Positions 34,001 through 41,134 of a stretch of DNA of 64,000 nt are shown in pieces. The notes beneath the pieces were generated by a model. That model saw only the letters and a program-made list of their open reading frames with translations, searched no databases and had not been told where the DNA came from. The stretch comes from Limimaricola pyoseonensis. Lineage in GTDB: Bacteria > Pseudomonadota > Alphaproteobacteria > Rhodobacterales > Rhodobacteraceae. Numbering within the stretch: position 1 is the first letter of the stretch; every line of letters begins with the position of its first letter. The position numbers and the translations under genes are program-made. The stretch lies in assembly GCF_900102015.1 (NCBI RefSeq), contig NZ_FNAT01000008.1, positions 1-64,000 on the forward strand. The letters run 5' to 3'.

Positions 34001-34247
34001 GCCAGTCCACCGCCAGCCCCTCGAGCACCACGCCCTCGACCCGCTCGAGCACGACGCCGGTGAAGCGCGGCGGGTCGAAGGGGTCGGCGGCGGCGATGGT
34101 GACGCCGGCGGGGAAGGGCGCGCCGGGGCGCGCCAGTTCGAGTATGCCGAAGGCGCCGCCGGCCAGCTCGATCCGGGCGCCCGGCGCGGCGGTGGCGAGC
34201 GCCTCTTGCAGGGCGGCGGCGGTGTAGACGGTGGTCGGCAGGGTCAT
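31029..34247 (-). CDS. Large extracellular parallel beta-helix protein with PKD and two LamG-like domains
   Basis: A 1072-residue multidomain protein. Residues ~1-560 hold right-handed beta-helix repeats (ITDSRDIAIRDSVIDGD, VEDNVFRDTFG, FVIEENVILNNHMHGINVGEI), the fold of pectate, alginate and other polysaccharide lyases and epimerases. A PKD-like domain follows (YEWSFGDGS, HAYAEGG). Two concanavalin/LamG-like modules end in nearly the same block, HDLTFGHPWGGANFDG and HDLTFGHSWGGRNFDA, and are separated by a Pro-rich linker (~800-850). No signal peptide is visible, so export would be unconventional. The helix lacks the DPHD motif of AlgG-type epimerases. A role in trimming or modifying the polysaccharide is inferred. 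The spacer before it is 355 bases and carries a perfect inverted-repeat motif. Confidence 0.85.
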   Translation of the reverse strand: MTLPTTVYTAAALQEALATAAPGARIELAGGAFGILELARPGAPFPAGVTIAAADPFDPPRFTGVVLERVEGVVLEGLAVDWPALAAGPEIRLVEADGITLRGTAPQLQAAFADHSGVTVEPAAPDAAAPRAGHGPREADAASFTPLAEPQPAPAGAIRIEDAEGLARALAAAQGGEVLLLEGGQYGRLALQHGRMGQNAEFASEVVIRSADPDDPAVFDAVTLRGAANLSLEGVVVDYVYSPGDPHWTRAVSITDSRDIAIRDSVIDGDLARGTGSPADGLATGGGVQVRGAQRVTLEGNDIARFRTGVTLEESADLVMRGNALHHMRNDALDVHQVTGLLVEDNVFRDTFGLPGWTEHRDMIQVWTTGTTAPSRDVTIRGNLFDIGEGGFTQTIFMRNELVDKGLAGREMFYRDFVIEENVILNNHMHGINVGEIDGLLIRNNTLLETRGGPQSEPFEGALGRPSIGVAEDALNVVITGNATGGLRGFSGQPSWQVGGNAVLQPDDPSAPGFYGDSFVASTLGEAGLAVLPGGLVDRLGVGAAAEAPQGLVARFHVTAEPGEAALRVFDARHSLLDGAPPPAGTRYEWSFGDGSRAEGMVLRHAYAEGGAHDVVLTLRLPDGRRAEAGLPVEIAAPELWSFAEAGRGALDLGRGVALEVARAEVAPMLTAEEYEIAFAVAGRGAGELFRLQGSFSAQIDRSGRLVFRASDAAGEETRLVSGPGLADGARHEVALRYEAGRLELWVDGARAAAEEAGPLARDGAHDLTFGHPWGGANFDGRITGFALTQNASDFPERPETEVITPGAPAPETPETPATPPQSGTQPDPVPSPGIEPGMEPAPGSGPAPQPLPDLDEAALDALLLDFAAGRGFTAHGDAGPVDLGGPVAADGMALAPTGTAARVALEHVDDILGADSFAIDLAFTGEGHGDLFRRQGSLVVVVDSHGELRVRATSDDGTVTVLESEDAPVDDGLRHEMALRFDAGRLTLWLDGVLEDEARMDPLSQNGRHDLTFGHSWGGRNFDAVIDAFAIRSEAPAYAHAAHADEATEALLLCEMGCLAQAVPEQFFPLG

Positions 34248-34602
34248 TGCAGGCTCCTATCGGGGCGGCGTCTGGGGCCGGTGGCGTGGTGCGGGGCGAT
34301 CCGGTCGCGCGGCCGCAGCCCGTCGGCCGGGCCGCGTGCGGCGGCTCGGGGTCAGGGCGATGTCGGTCTTGCGTACGGGTTCCCCACCAGGACCGCGGCG
34401 TCGGGTCGTCACCGCGGCGGGCCTAGATTGATCTCGCAGCGGGGACAATTCGGGGCCGGGAATCGGGCCTAAATGGGTCGAAACAGGCGATAACTCGCCA
34501 TTCGTGGCGGCGCGGTCACGGTGTTATGTCGCGAGGCGCCGGCGCGGCCGGTCTGAAGAGCGGGGGAATCGCCGGATTGATTCTCAACCTTTGGTTGTAG
34601 AA
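34248..34602. other. Regulatory spacer upstream of the beta-helix gene
   Basis: 355 bases without a convincing gene. It contains a perfect copy of the CAACC-N3-GGTTG inverted repeat at 34585-34597. Short AT-richer stretches (CCTAGATTGATCTCG near 34425) could hold a promoter, but no clear -35/-10 pair was found. Confidence 0.6.
34585..34597. promoter_or_regulatory. Inverted-repeat motif copy 3 (CAACC TTT GGTTG), perfect
   Basis: Perfect 5-bp arms around three bases, 6 bases past the glycosyltransferase stop and 338 bases upstream of the beta-helix gene start on the minus strand. Confidence 0.65.
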
Positions 34603-35643
34603 TCAGCCGAAGGCGCGGCGCGCGGCCTCGGGCGACAGCCGGCCGCGCACCGCGCGCGGCGGCGGCAGGCCGAGGCTGCCGGCCAGAAGCGCGCGCGCCT
34701 CGGCGCGAAAGCCGCGTAGCCCGAGCTGCGCCGCCTTGGCCAGCGAATAGGCCAGCGCGCCGGGCAGGGCGCGCGGCAGGTGGCGGCGCACGAAGCGGAT
34801 CCGGCCGCGATGCTTGAAGTAGAGCGAGAAGGGCGAGGCCGGCCGCGCAAGCGTGGGCGAGCCGATGGCGCTGCCGGCGCGGTGATAGACCACCGCCTCG
34901 GCGCAATAGGCGATCGGCAGCGCGCCGCGGCGCATCGCCCAGTCCACCTCCTCGTAATAGAGGAAGTAGTCCTCGGGCATCGGCCCGGCGGCGGCGCGGA
35001 AGGCGCGAGAGGTGACCATGCTGCCGCCCATCACGAAGTCCAGCGCCTCGGCCGGCGGCGGCGGCGTCGCCGCCAGCGGCCGGCCGAGATGGATGTTGCC
35101 GGTGACGCCGGTGCGCCGGTCGAGCGTGCCGCCGTCGATCTGGATCTGCTCGGGCGTCTCGAGATAGGCCATGCGCCCGCTCATCACCGAGAACCCGCCC
35201 GCCGGTTCCGGCGCGGTGGCGAAGGCGGCCGGCGTGGCGGGCGGCACGGCGGTGTCGGGGTTGAGGATCCAGACCCGGTCGGGCCCGCCGCCGGGCCGCG
35301 CCGCGAGCGTCTCGAGGCCGCGGTTCACCCCGGCGGCGAAGCCGGCGTTGAGCCCGGCCTCGACCAGCGTGACCGCGTGGCCCGAGGGCCCCTCGGCCCC
35401 GTCGAGCGGCAGCGGGCGGGCGGCCGCCGCCAGCGCGAAGGGCAGCGCCGGCGCCGGGCCCGGCCGGGCGCCGCCCGCGGCCCAGCCGCGCAGCAGCGCC
35501 GGCGTGCCGTCGGTCGAGCCGTTGTCGACCAGCACGATGTCGAGCCGCAGCCCGGTCGCGGCGAGCAGGCTTTCGAGGCAGTCGAGGATCACGGCGGCGG
35601 AATCGTAGGTGACGATCACGACGCCCAAGCGGGGCAGGGTCAT
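34603..35643 (-). CDS. Family 2 glycosyltransferase (rhamnosyltransferase-like)
   Basis: A 346-residue GT-A enzyme. GVVIVTYDSAAVILDCLESLL opens the nucleotide-binding domain, with IVLVDNGSTDGTP, VEAGLNAGFAAGVNRGLE and the metal-binding WILNPDTAVPP. PEDYFLYYEEVDWAMR provides the catalytic region of the rhamnosyltransferase/dTDP-sugar branch. The start ATG overlaps the stop of the upstream Wzy-like gene by 4 bases, so the two are co-translated. Donor and acceptor cannot be read. Confidence 0.92.
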   Translation of the reverse strand: MTLPRLGVVIVTYDSAAVILDCLESLLAATGLRLDIVLVDNGSTDGTPALLRGWAAGGARPGPAPALPFALAAAARPLPLDGAEGPSGHAVTLVEAGLNAGFAAGVNRGLETLAARPGGGPDRVWILNPDTAVPPATPAAFATAPEPAGGFSVMSGRMAYLETPEQIQIDGGTLDRRTGVTGNIHLGRPLAATPPPPAEALDFVMGGSMVTSRAFRAAAGPMPEDYFLYYEEVDWAMRRGALPIAYCAEAVVYHRAGSAIGSPTLARPASPFSLYFKHRGRIRFVRRHLPRALPGALAYSLAKAAQLGLRGFRAEARALLAGSLGLPPPRAVRGRLSPEAARRAFG

Positions 35644-37085
35644 GGCTGGCGTCTCCAGAGCGGGCGGATGTTGCGCGCCAGAACCGGCCGCGGCGCGGGC
35701 AGGGCCGGCGGCCGCCGGGCGGGGCGCGGCGCCGGCGGCGCGGCGGCGGGAAAGCGGGTGAAGACCGGCCCGGCGCGGTCTGGTTGTGGCGCGGCATTGG
35801 GTGTGGCGGGCGTGGCGGCGCCCTGGTCGGGCTGCGCGTTCAGCATCCATTGCCCGGCCCCGAGCATCAGCATCACGAAGATCAGGATCTCGCCCCACAG
35901 CGCCACGGTGCCGGCCACCAGCACGCAGCCCAGCATGGCCAGCGTCCAGCCCAGCCGCAGCGCCTGCAGCGCCGGGTCGGGGCCGAGCTCGCGGCGGTTG
36001 ATCCGCACGAGGCTGAGCCCCAGCGCCGTGCCGAAGAAGACCAGCGCCGGCAGGCCGTGCACGATCGCCAGCAGCAGCCAGAAATTGTCGATGCTGGCGC
36101 TGACCATCCAGTGCGGCCGGGCCCAGTAGTTGTCGCCCACCCCGAGCCATGGCGTGCGCGCGACCTGCGCGCTGCCGTATCGCCAGATCTGCTCGCGGTA
36201 GCTCGCGGTGCTGGAATCGAGCGCCAGCCGCGTGCTGATCGCCACCAGAGCGTTCTTGGTGCTGAGCAGGTCGAGCAGCAGGTAGAGCCCGCCGAGGCTG
36301 AGGCCGATCTCGCGCCAGGGCCGGGCGCTGCGCCGTGCCGCCAGCCGGTGCCACAAAAAGAGCGGCCCCTGGAACATGAGCGCCAGGAGCGGCCCGCTCG
36401 ACACCGACAGCAGGCAGGCCGCGCCGATCAGCACCGCCGCGAGCCCGCGCAGCACCGGCGCCAGCCCCAGCCCGACGACCACCGGCGCGAAGGCCAGCAT
36501 CGCGAAGACGCCGTAATGGATCGGGTGCGCGAAGACCCATTGCGCGCGGTAGAGGCCGAGGCGCGGCTCGTAGTCGTTCTCGACGAAGGTCGAAAACGGC
36601 GTGTGGTCGCGCACCAGCTCGATGATCAGCGGCCGGTCGGCCAGCGCCTCGATCAGCGCGAAGGGCAGGCTCAGCGCCACGATCCAGAACAGGAAGCGCA
36701 GCAGCGCGGCGAAATCCGCCCGGTCGCGGACCAGCACCCGGCCGGCCATGTAGCCGCCGAGGATGGCGAGGCCCTGCTGCCCGGTATAGGCGACGAAGCG
36801 GCCCGGCGTGTTGACCAGCATCGACAGCGACAGCCAGCCGACATAGAGCACGAAGAGCAGGTCCACGAGCCCCAGCCGCAGCCGCCCGCTCAGCACCCGC
36901 ATCAGCAGCATGGGGTAGAGCGCGATCAGCACCAGCAGCGAGGGGGTGAGCCGGAAGCCGGCGATCTCGAAGGCGACGGGCACCACCAGCGACACCAGCA
37001 CCAGCCGCGCGCAGGCCCGGCGGCCGGCGCTGCCGGCGGCCGGCGCGGCGGAAAGCAGGGGCGATGCACCGACCGAAGCCGTCAT
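35640..37085 (-). CDS. wzy: O-antigen polymerase/ligase-like (Wzy) membrane protein
   Basis: A 481-residue protein with about ten membrane helices (LVLVSLVVPVAFEIAGF, LLVLIALYPMLLM and others). A large extracytoplasmic loop lies around residues 270-330 with ISTRLALDSSTASYREQIWRYG and LGVGDNYWARPHW, which matches the Wzy_C/O-antigen ligase region. The last ~80 residues are a Pro/Ala-rich tail. It would polymerise lipid-linked repeat units in the periplasm. It is translationally coupled to the glycosyltransferase downstream. Confidence 0.88.
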   Translation of the reverse strand: MTASVGASPLLSAAPAAGSAGRRACARLVLVSLVVPVAFEIAGFRLTPSLLVLIALYPMLLMRVLSGRLRLGLVDLLFVLYVGWLSLSMLVNTPGRFVAYTGQQGLAILGGYMAGRVLVRDRADFAALLRFLFWIVALSLPFALIEALADRPLIIELVRDHTPFSTFVENDYEPRLGLYRAQWVFAHPIHYGVFAMLAFAPVVVGLGLAPVLRGLAAVLIGAACLLSVSSGPLLALMFQGPLFLWHRLAARRSARPWREIGLSLGGLYLLLDLLSTKNALVAISTRLALDSSTASYREQIWRYGSAQVARTPWLGVGDNYWARPHWMVSASIDNFWLLLAIVHGLPALVFFGTALGLSLVRINRRELGPDPALQALRLGWTLAMLGCVLVAGTVALWGEILIFVMLMLGAGQWMLNAQPDQGAATPATPNAAPQPDRAGPVFTRFPAAAPPAPRPARRPPALPAPRPVLARNIRPLWRRQP

Positions 37086-37173
37086 GAAACCAAACCGAGC
37101 AACCAGAACCCACGGGCGGCGCGCGCGCCGCCTGCCCTCCAGCTAGTAACAATTGTTGGCACCGGTCAATATG

Positions 37174-37186
37174 CAACCTTGAATTG
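37174..37186. promoter_or_regulatory. Inverted-repeat motif copy 4 (CAACC TTG AATTG)
   Basis: An 8-of-10 match, 88 bases upstream of the Wzy-like start (minus strand) and 105 bases before the acyltransferase start (plus strand). CAACAATTGTTAC nearby at 37147-37159 may be a second, weaker element. Confidence 0.45.
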
Positions 37187-37261
37187 TGTCGTGCCACCTT
37201 TAGCCCGCGCCCGGCCGCCCGGCGCGGCAAGGCTTGCAAGATCGTCCCAGCCGGGGATAAT

Positions 37262-37274
37262 CGACCTGTGGTTG
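37262..37274. promoter_or_regulatory. Inverted-repeat motif copy 5 (CGACC TGT GGTTG)
   Basis: A 9-of-10 match in the divergent spacer between the Wzy-like and acyltransferase genes, 17 bases before the ATG of the latter. Confidence 0.55.
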
Positions 37275-37291
37275 CATGTGGGAGGATGGTG

Positions 37292-37786
37292 ATGCAGGGC
37301 GAGATGGCCAAGGCAAGAAGGCGGGGCCTGAACAGGCTGGCGCCGCTGCGCGCGCTGCTGATGGCGGCGGCGCGCCTCTACTACACACGCATATGGGGCA
37401 TGGACATCGACCCTTCGGCGAAGTTCTCGCTCTCGGCGCAGTTCGACCGCACCTTCCCGATCGGCGTGCATGTCGGGCCGAACAGTTACGTCGCCTTCGA
37501 GGCGCGGGTGCTGACCCATGACCGCACGCGCGGGCTCTACCTGCACACGCGGATCGGCGCGAACTGCTTCATCGGCGGCCGGGCGCTGCTGCTGCCGGGG
37601 GTGGAGATCGGCGCGGGCAGCGTGGTTGGGGCGGGGGCGGTGGTGACGCGTTCGGTGCCGCCGGGCAGCCTCGTGGCCGGCAACCCGGCGCGGGTGCTGC
37701 GCGCGGGCATCGATGTCGGCGCCTATGGCCGCTTCGCCGGGGCCGACGCCACGGAGGCCGCCCTCGCCACGGCGGGGCTGACCTGA
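37292..37786 (+). CDS. Left-handed beta-helix (hexapeptide) acyltransferase
   Basis: A 164-residue protein from ATG 37292, which is properly spaced from GGGAGG (ATG 37286 abuts it). After a basic N-terminus come hexapeptide repeats, including VGPNSYVAFEARVLTHDRTRGL and the typical C-terminal IGGRALLLPGVEIGAGSVVGAGAVVTRSVPPGSLVAGNPARVLR. This is the WcaF/maltose-acetyltransferase type of O-acetyltransferase and would decorate the repeat unit. The acyl acceptor is unknown. It heads a cluster of SGNH hydrolase and spike genes on the same strand. Confidence 0.92.
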   Translation: MQGEMAKARRRGLNRLAPLRALLMAAARLYYTRIWGMDIDPSAKFSLSAQFDRTFPIGVHVGPNSYVAFEARVLTHDRTRGLYLHTRIGANCFIGGRALLLPGVEIGAGSVVGAGAVVTRSVPPGSLVAGNPARVLRAGIDVGAYGRFAGADATEAALATAGLT

Positions 37787-38505
37787 GGCGGGTTCTGGCG
37801 GCGGCGCTGGCCGTTCTGGCGACGGGCCTGCTTCTGGCCGCCGCGCCGGGGGGCGAGGCGCCGCGCGACCGGCCGCTGCCGCCGCTCGCGGCGGACGGTC
37901 CGCTGCGGGTGGCGCTGCTCGGCACCAGCCTCAGCGCGCGCTACGACTGGCCGGCCCGGCTCGGGGCGCGGCTCACCGCCTGCCTCGGCCGGCCGGTGAT
38001 GGTCGAGGTGGTGGCGCGCCCGGGCGCGCATTCGGGCTGGGGGGTGGCGCAGGTCGGCCGCGTGGCGGCGCTGCGGCCCGACCTCGTGCTGATCGAGTTC
38101 GCGATCAACGACGCCGACCTGCGCGACGGCCGGTCGCTGGCGCAGGCCGGGGCCGCGCATCGCGCCATCGTCGCGGGGCTGCGCGCGCAACGGCCGGGCG
38201 CGGCGATCGCGCTGATGACGATGAGCCCGGCGCAGGGCCCGCGCGGCTGGATGCGGCCGCGGCTCGGCGCGCATCTGGCGCAGTACCGCGACCTCGCCGC
38301 GGCGCTGGATCTGGGGCTCGTCGATCTCACGCCGCGCTGGCGGGCGCTGCCGCGCGCGGCGCGCGGGCTTAAGGCGGACGGGCTGCACCCCGAGCCCGGC
38401 GTCGCGGCGGCGGTGATCCTGCCGGTGCTGGCGCGCGCCATCGCCACCGCGACGGGGGCGCCGGGGGCAACGGGGGCAACGTGCGCCGGCCCCGCGCCGT
38501 CTTAA
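37783..38505 (+). CDS. SGNH/GDSL-type esterase with signal peptide
   Basis: About 240 residues. A signal-like segment (VLAAALAVLATGLLLAAAP) precedes the catalytic blocks: Ser in LLGTSLSARYDW, Asn in FAINDADLRDG, and the Asp/His pair in ADGLHPEPG. The frame continues upstream of the first GTG at 37909 into this signal peptide, so the real start is further left. The most likely start is CTG 37783, which overlaps the acyltransferase stop (CTGA) behind GGCGGGG; this unusual start is inferred. A secreted esterase beside an acyltransferase suggests cycling of acyl groups on the polysaccharide. Confidence 0.8.
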   Translation: MRRVLAAALAVLATGLLLAAAPGGEAPRDRPLPPLAADGPLRVALLGTSLSARYDWPARLGARLTACLGRPVMVEVVARPGAHSGWGVAQVGRVAALRPDLVLIEFAINDADLRDGRSLAQAGAAHRAIVAGLRAQRPGAAIALMTMSPAQGPRGWMRPRLGAHLAQYRDLAAALDLGLVDLTPRWRALPRAARGLKADGLHPEPGVAAAVILPVLARAIATATGAPGATGATCAGPAPS

Positions 38506-38575
38506 CCCGGCTGCGGCAGGATCACTTGCATCAGGGCCCGCGCCGTTCGCGGGCCGGCGACGCAAGGAGGCGGCG

Positions 38576-38842
38576 ATGCCGGTGATCGACAGTTTCGCGG
38601 GACAGGTGGCCGGGCTCGACAGCCCGGTCGCGCAGGCGGCGGCGGTGGTGCCGTCGGACGACACGGACCTGCCGCAGGCCAGCCGGGCGCTCTACCTCGG
38701 CACCGGCGGCGACCTGCGGGTGACGCTGCTGGGCGGGGCGGTGGTGACGTTCCGCGCCGCGGCGGCGGGCTGGCACCCGCTGCGGGTGGCCCGCGTCCAC
38801 GCCACCGGCACCGGCGCCGCCGACATCGTGGCGGGCTGGTGA
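38576..38842 (+). CDS. ghsA: GTA-type head-spike base protein (RCAP_rcc01079 family)
   Basis: An 88-residue protein whose pattern PSDDTDLPQASRALYLGTG, then VTLLGGAVVTFRAAAAG and RVARVHATGTGAADIVAGW, matches the small spike-base family named after R. capsulatus rcc01079 (GhsA). In R. capsulatus such proteins anchor fibres on GTA heads that bind the capsular receptor. AAGGAGG precedes the ATG. It is coupled to the large downstream gene by a TGATG overlap, as a base-plus-spike pair would be. No GTA or phage structural genes are in the window, so it may complement a GTA cluster elsewhere or be an independent surface component. Confidence 0.85.
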   Translation: MPVIDSFAGQVAGLDSPVAQAAAVVPSDDTDLPQASRALYLGTGGDLRVTLLGGAVVTFRAAAAGWHPLRVARVHATGTGAADIVAGW

Positions 38843-41127
38843 TGATCGGCGTCGGGATCGGGGTGGGCGCGTGGCGGCGGGTCGCGGCGGCGGTGCCGCC
38901 CGCGCCGGCCATGCTGACGCTCGACGCGCTGCCGCGCGACGGGCTGGTGCTCGACACCGGCGCGGCGGCGGGGCGCGACGCGGCGGTGCTGGGGCTGTCG
39001 GGGACCGGCACGCCGGGGCGGGTGGTGCAGGGGCGGGCGCGCTCGCTCGACGATGGCGGGGCAAGCTCGACGCCATGGGCCGACATCGCCACCATCGACG
39101 CCGGCGGCGACTGGTCGGGCGCGCTGAGCTGCCCGCGCAGGACCTCGTGGCTCGCGGCCGAGGTGCGCATCCGCGACAACCCCGCCGTCGGCGCGCAATC
39201 GGCCGAGCGCTTCGGCGCGGGGCATGTCATCGCGATCTGGGGCCAGTCCGAATGGGACCGGATGCTCAACCCCTTCTTCGACGGCACGGCGAAGGCGGGC
39301 GTGACCCATCCGGGCGACGTGACGCACATCTATCACGGCCGCTCGCTCAGCGGCAGCCATGCCGGCACCGGCGCGGCAGGGGTGCGCGCCGTCACCGTCG
39401 ATGCCGCGACGGCAGCCACCGCCGACTGCACCAGCGCGATGATCGCCATGGCCAACACGCTCTCGGCCGCGCGGCCGGGCGAGAAGTTCGCGGTGCTGTG
39501 GCAGACGCTGTCGGGCACCTCGTGGGAGGCGGCGGCCGACGACGCGATCGCCACCCGCCGCTGGATCGACGACCGCGCCGTGCACGACCACGCCGTCCCC
39601 GACGGCTCGGGCCGGGTCGGCGCGGTGATCCACAGCTGGTTCGCGGCGCCGGGCAGCCTGGCCGAGCATTACGGCGCGGCGGCGGTGCCGTTCTTCCTCG
39701 GGGTCGATCTCTCGGGCGCGGCCGTCGCCGTGCCGGGCACGATCACCCACACGGGCGGCAGCTACCACGCCGACCACACATGTGCCGAGCTTTACGACTA
39801 CGCCCATGCCCGGCTGGTGCCCTTCGGGCCGCACGGCTTCATCGAGCCCGCCGATCTCGACAGCGCGACGACGCTGCGCGGCGGCGGCACGGCGGTGCGG
39901 CTGGCGAACAAGCAGGCGGCGGCGCGGTCTTGGCGCGACACGGCCGCCCTGCCGGCGCTGGCGGGATACTTCACGCCCGCCACCTTCAACGCCACCGCGG
40001 TCAAGCTCGGCCATGACGACGGCGCGGGCGGCTGGACCGACCACACCCACCCCGATGGCGGCTCCGATGACGGGCTGCCGCGGCTGGCGCGCTTCACCGC
40101 GCTCGCCGCACTGGAGGGGATGGGGCTGGCCGGCTGGGCCTCGCCGGTCTTCGACAATGCCGCCTGGCAGGCGGACGGCGCCTATGCCGAGATCTGGTCG
40201 AGCGCCGGGCCGATCACCACCAACCGCATCGCCGGGGGGCTGCCGCCGCTCGGCGCGACCTTCCCGCACTGGACGGAGGTGGCGGGCTGGCAGATCGACG
40301 GCGTGCCGGCCGCGCGGGCCGAGATCGTCGCGGGCCGGGTCAGGATATACCCCAACGACGGGGCCTTCACCGACGCGACGGTGTTGAGCTTCGGCGAGGG
40401 CGGCGGCACGGGCGCGATCGAATGGCCGGAGGATGCGCGCAACGCGCTGTGGCGCGACCTGCCGCTGGTCGATGTCGGCGCGCCGACGGTCGAGGGCCTG
40501 CCGCTGCGCACCCTGCCGGACGCGGCGCTGCTGGCAAGCACCGTGCCCGGCGCGGCCAAGTTCGCCACCACAGAGGCGGGCCCGTGGTTCGGCTCGGGCG
40601 CGGCGGGCGCGACGATCCCGGCCGGCACGCGGCAGATGACGTGGTACGCCAAGGGCCGGGTCGACGCCTTCGCCGGCGGCACGCGGTCGCTCTTTCATGT
40701 CACCGGGGCGAAGATGGACCTGCAGGTGCTGTCGAACGGCGCGCTGCGATACTCCCTGACCGACACGGCCGGGCAGCAGGTGGCGCAGACCACCACGCCG
40801 GCGGGCACGATCACGCTGGGCGTCAGCTACGAATTCCTGCTGGCCTTCGACCTCGCGGCCGGCTGGCTGCGGCTGTTCGTGGACGGGGTGCAGGTCGGGG
40901 CGTCCGCCGCCTTCGCGACCACGGGCGAGATGGACCCGGCCCGCAACATGCGGCTGCTCCATCGCATCTCGGGCGACACCCCGGCGGGCGAATGGGAGCG
41001 GCTGGCGATCTGGATCGGGCAGGCCAGCGCCGACGGCGCGTTGCCCGGCGCGGCGCCCCATCACGAGGTGACGGGCCCGGCCGCCACCGCCAATGCCGAT
41101 GCGTGGCGGCAGGGGGCGGCGGCGTGA
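38842..41127 (+). CDS. Spike-like protein with SGNH/sialate-esterase-type domain and C-terminal LamG-like domain
   Basis: A 761-residue protein that follows the spike base with a shared A (TGATG). Residues ~120-330 contain IAIWGQSEWDRML, similar to the GQS block of carbohydrate O-acetylesterases, and GSYHADHTCAELYDYAHARL with a candidate catalytic His. A middle beta-rich part has GLPPLGATFPHWTEV. The last ~190 residues resemble a concanavalin/LamG fold (FLLAFDLAAGWLRLFVDGVQVG). No signal peptide is seen. By position it corresponds to the GhsB spike. An enzymatic spike that deacetylates capsule would resemble phage tail-spike esterases. Catalysis is inferred. Confidence 0.72.
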   Translation: MIGVGIGVGAWRRVAAAVPPAPAMLTLDALPRDGLVLDTGAAAGRDAAVLGLSGTGTPGRVVQGRARSLDDGGASSTPWADIATIDAGGDWSGALSCPRRTSWLAAEVRIRDNPAVGAQSAERFGAGHVIAIWGQSEWDRMLNPFFDGTAKAGVTHPGDVTHIYHGRSLSGSHAGTGAAGVRAVTVDAATAATADCTSAMIAMANTLSAARPGEKFAVLWQTLSGTSWEAAADDAIATRRWIDDRAVHDHAVPDGSGRVGAVIHSWFAAPGSLAEHYGAAAVPFFLGVDLSGAAVAVPGTITHTGGSYHADHTCAELYDYAHARLVPFGPHGFIEPADLDSATTLRGGGTAVRLANKQAAARSWRDTAALPALAGYFTPATFNATAVKLGHDDGAGGWTDHTHPDGGSDDGLPRLARFTALAALEGMGLAGWASPVFDNAAWQADGAYAEIWSSAGPITTNRIAGGLPPLGATFPHWTEVAGWQIDGVPAARAEIVAGRVRIYPNDGAFTDATVLSFGEGGGTGAIEWPEDARNALWRDLPLVDVGAPTVEGLPLRTLPDAALLASTVPGAAKFATTEAGPWFGSGAAGATIPAGTRQMTWYAKGRVDAFAGGTRSLFHVTGAKMDLQVLSNGALRYSLTDTAGQQVAQTTTPAGTITLGVSYEFLLAFDLAAGWLRLFVDGVQVGASAAFATTGEMDPARNMRLLHRISGDTPAGEWERLAIWIGQASADGALPGAAPHHEVTGPAATANADAWRQGAAA

Positions 41128-41134
41128 GGCACGC

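Noticed and set aside
31029-34247. Assignment of the beta-helix protein as an AlgG/AlgE-type mannuronan C5-epimerase
   Set aside because: The adjacent GDP-mannose dehydrogenase makes it tempting, but the DPHD catalytic motif and RTX repeats were not found.
34469-35797. A 442-residue alternative frame over the family 2 glycosyltransferase
   Set aside because: The frame ending at 34603 contains all glycosyltransferase motifs; this one has none.
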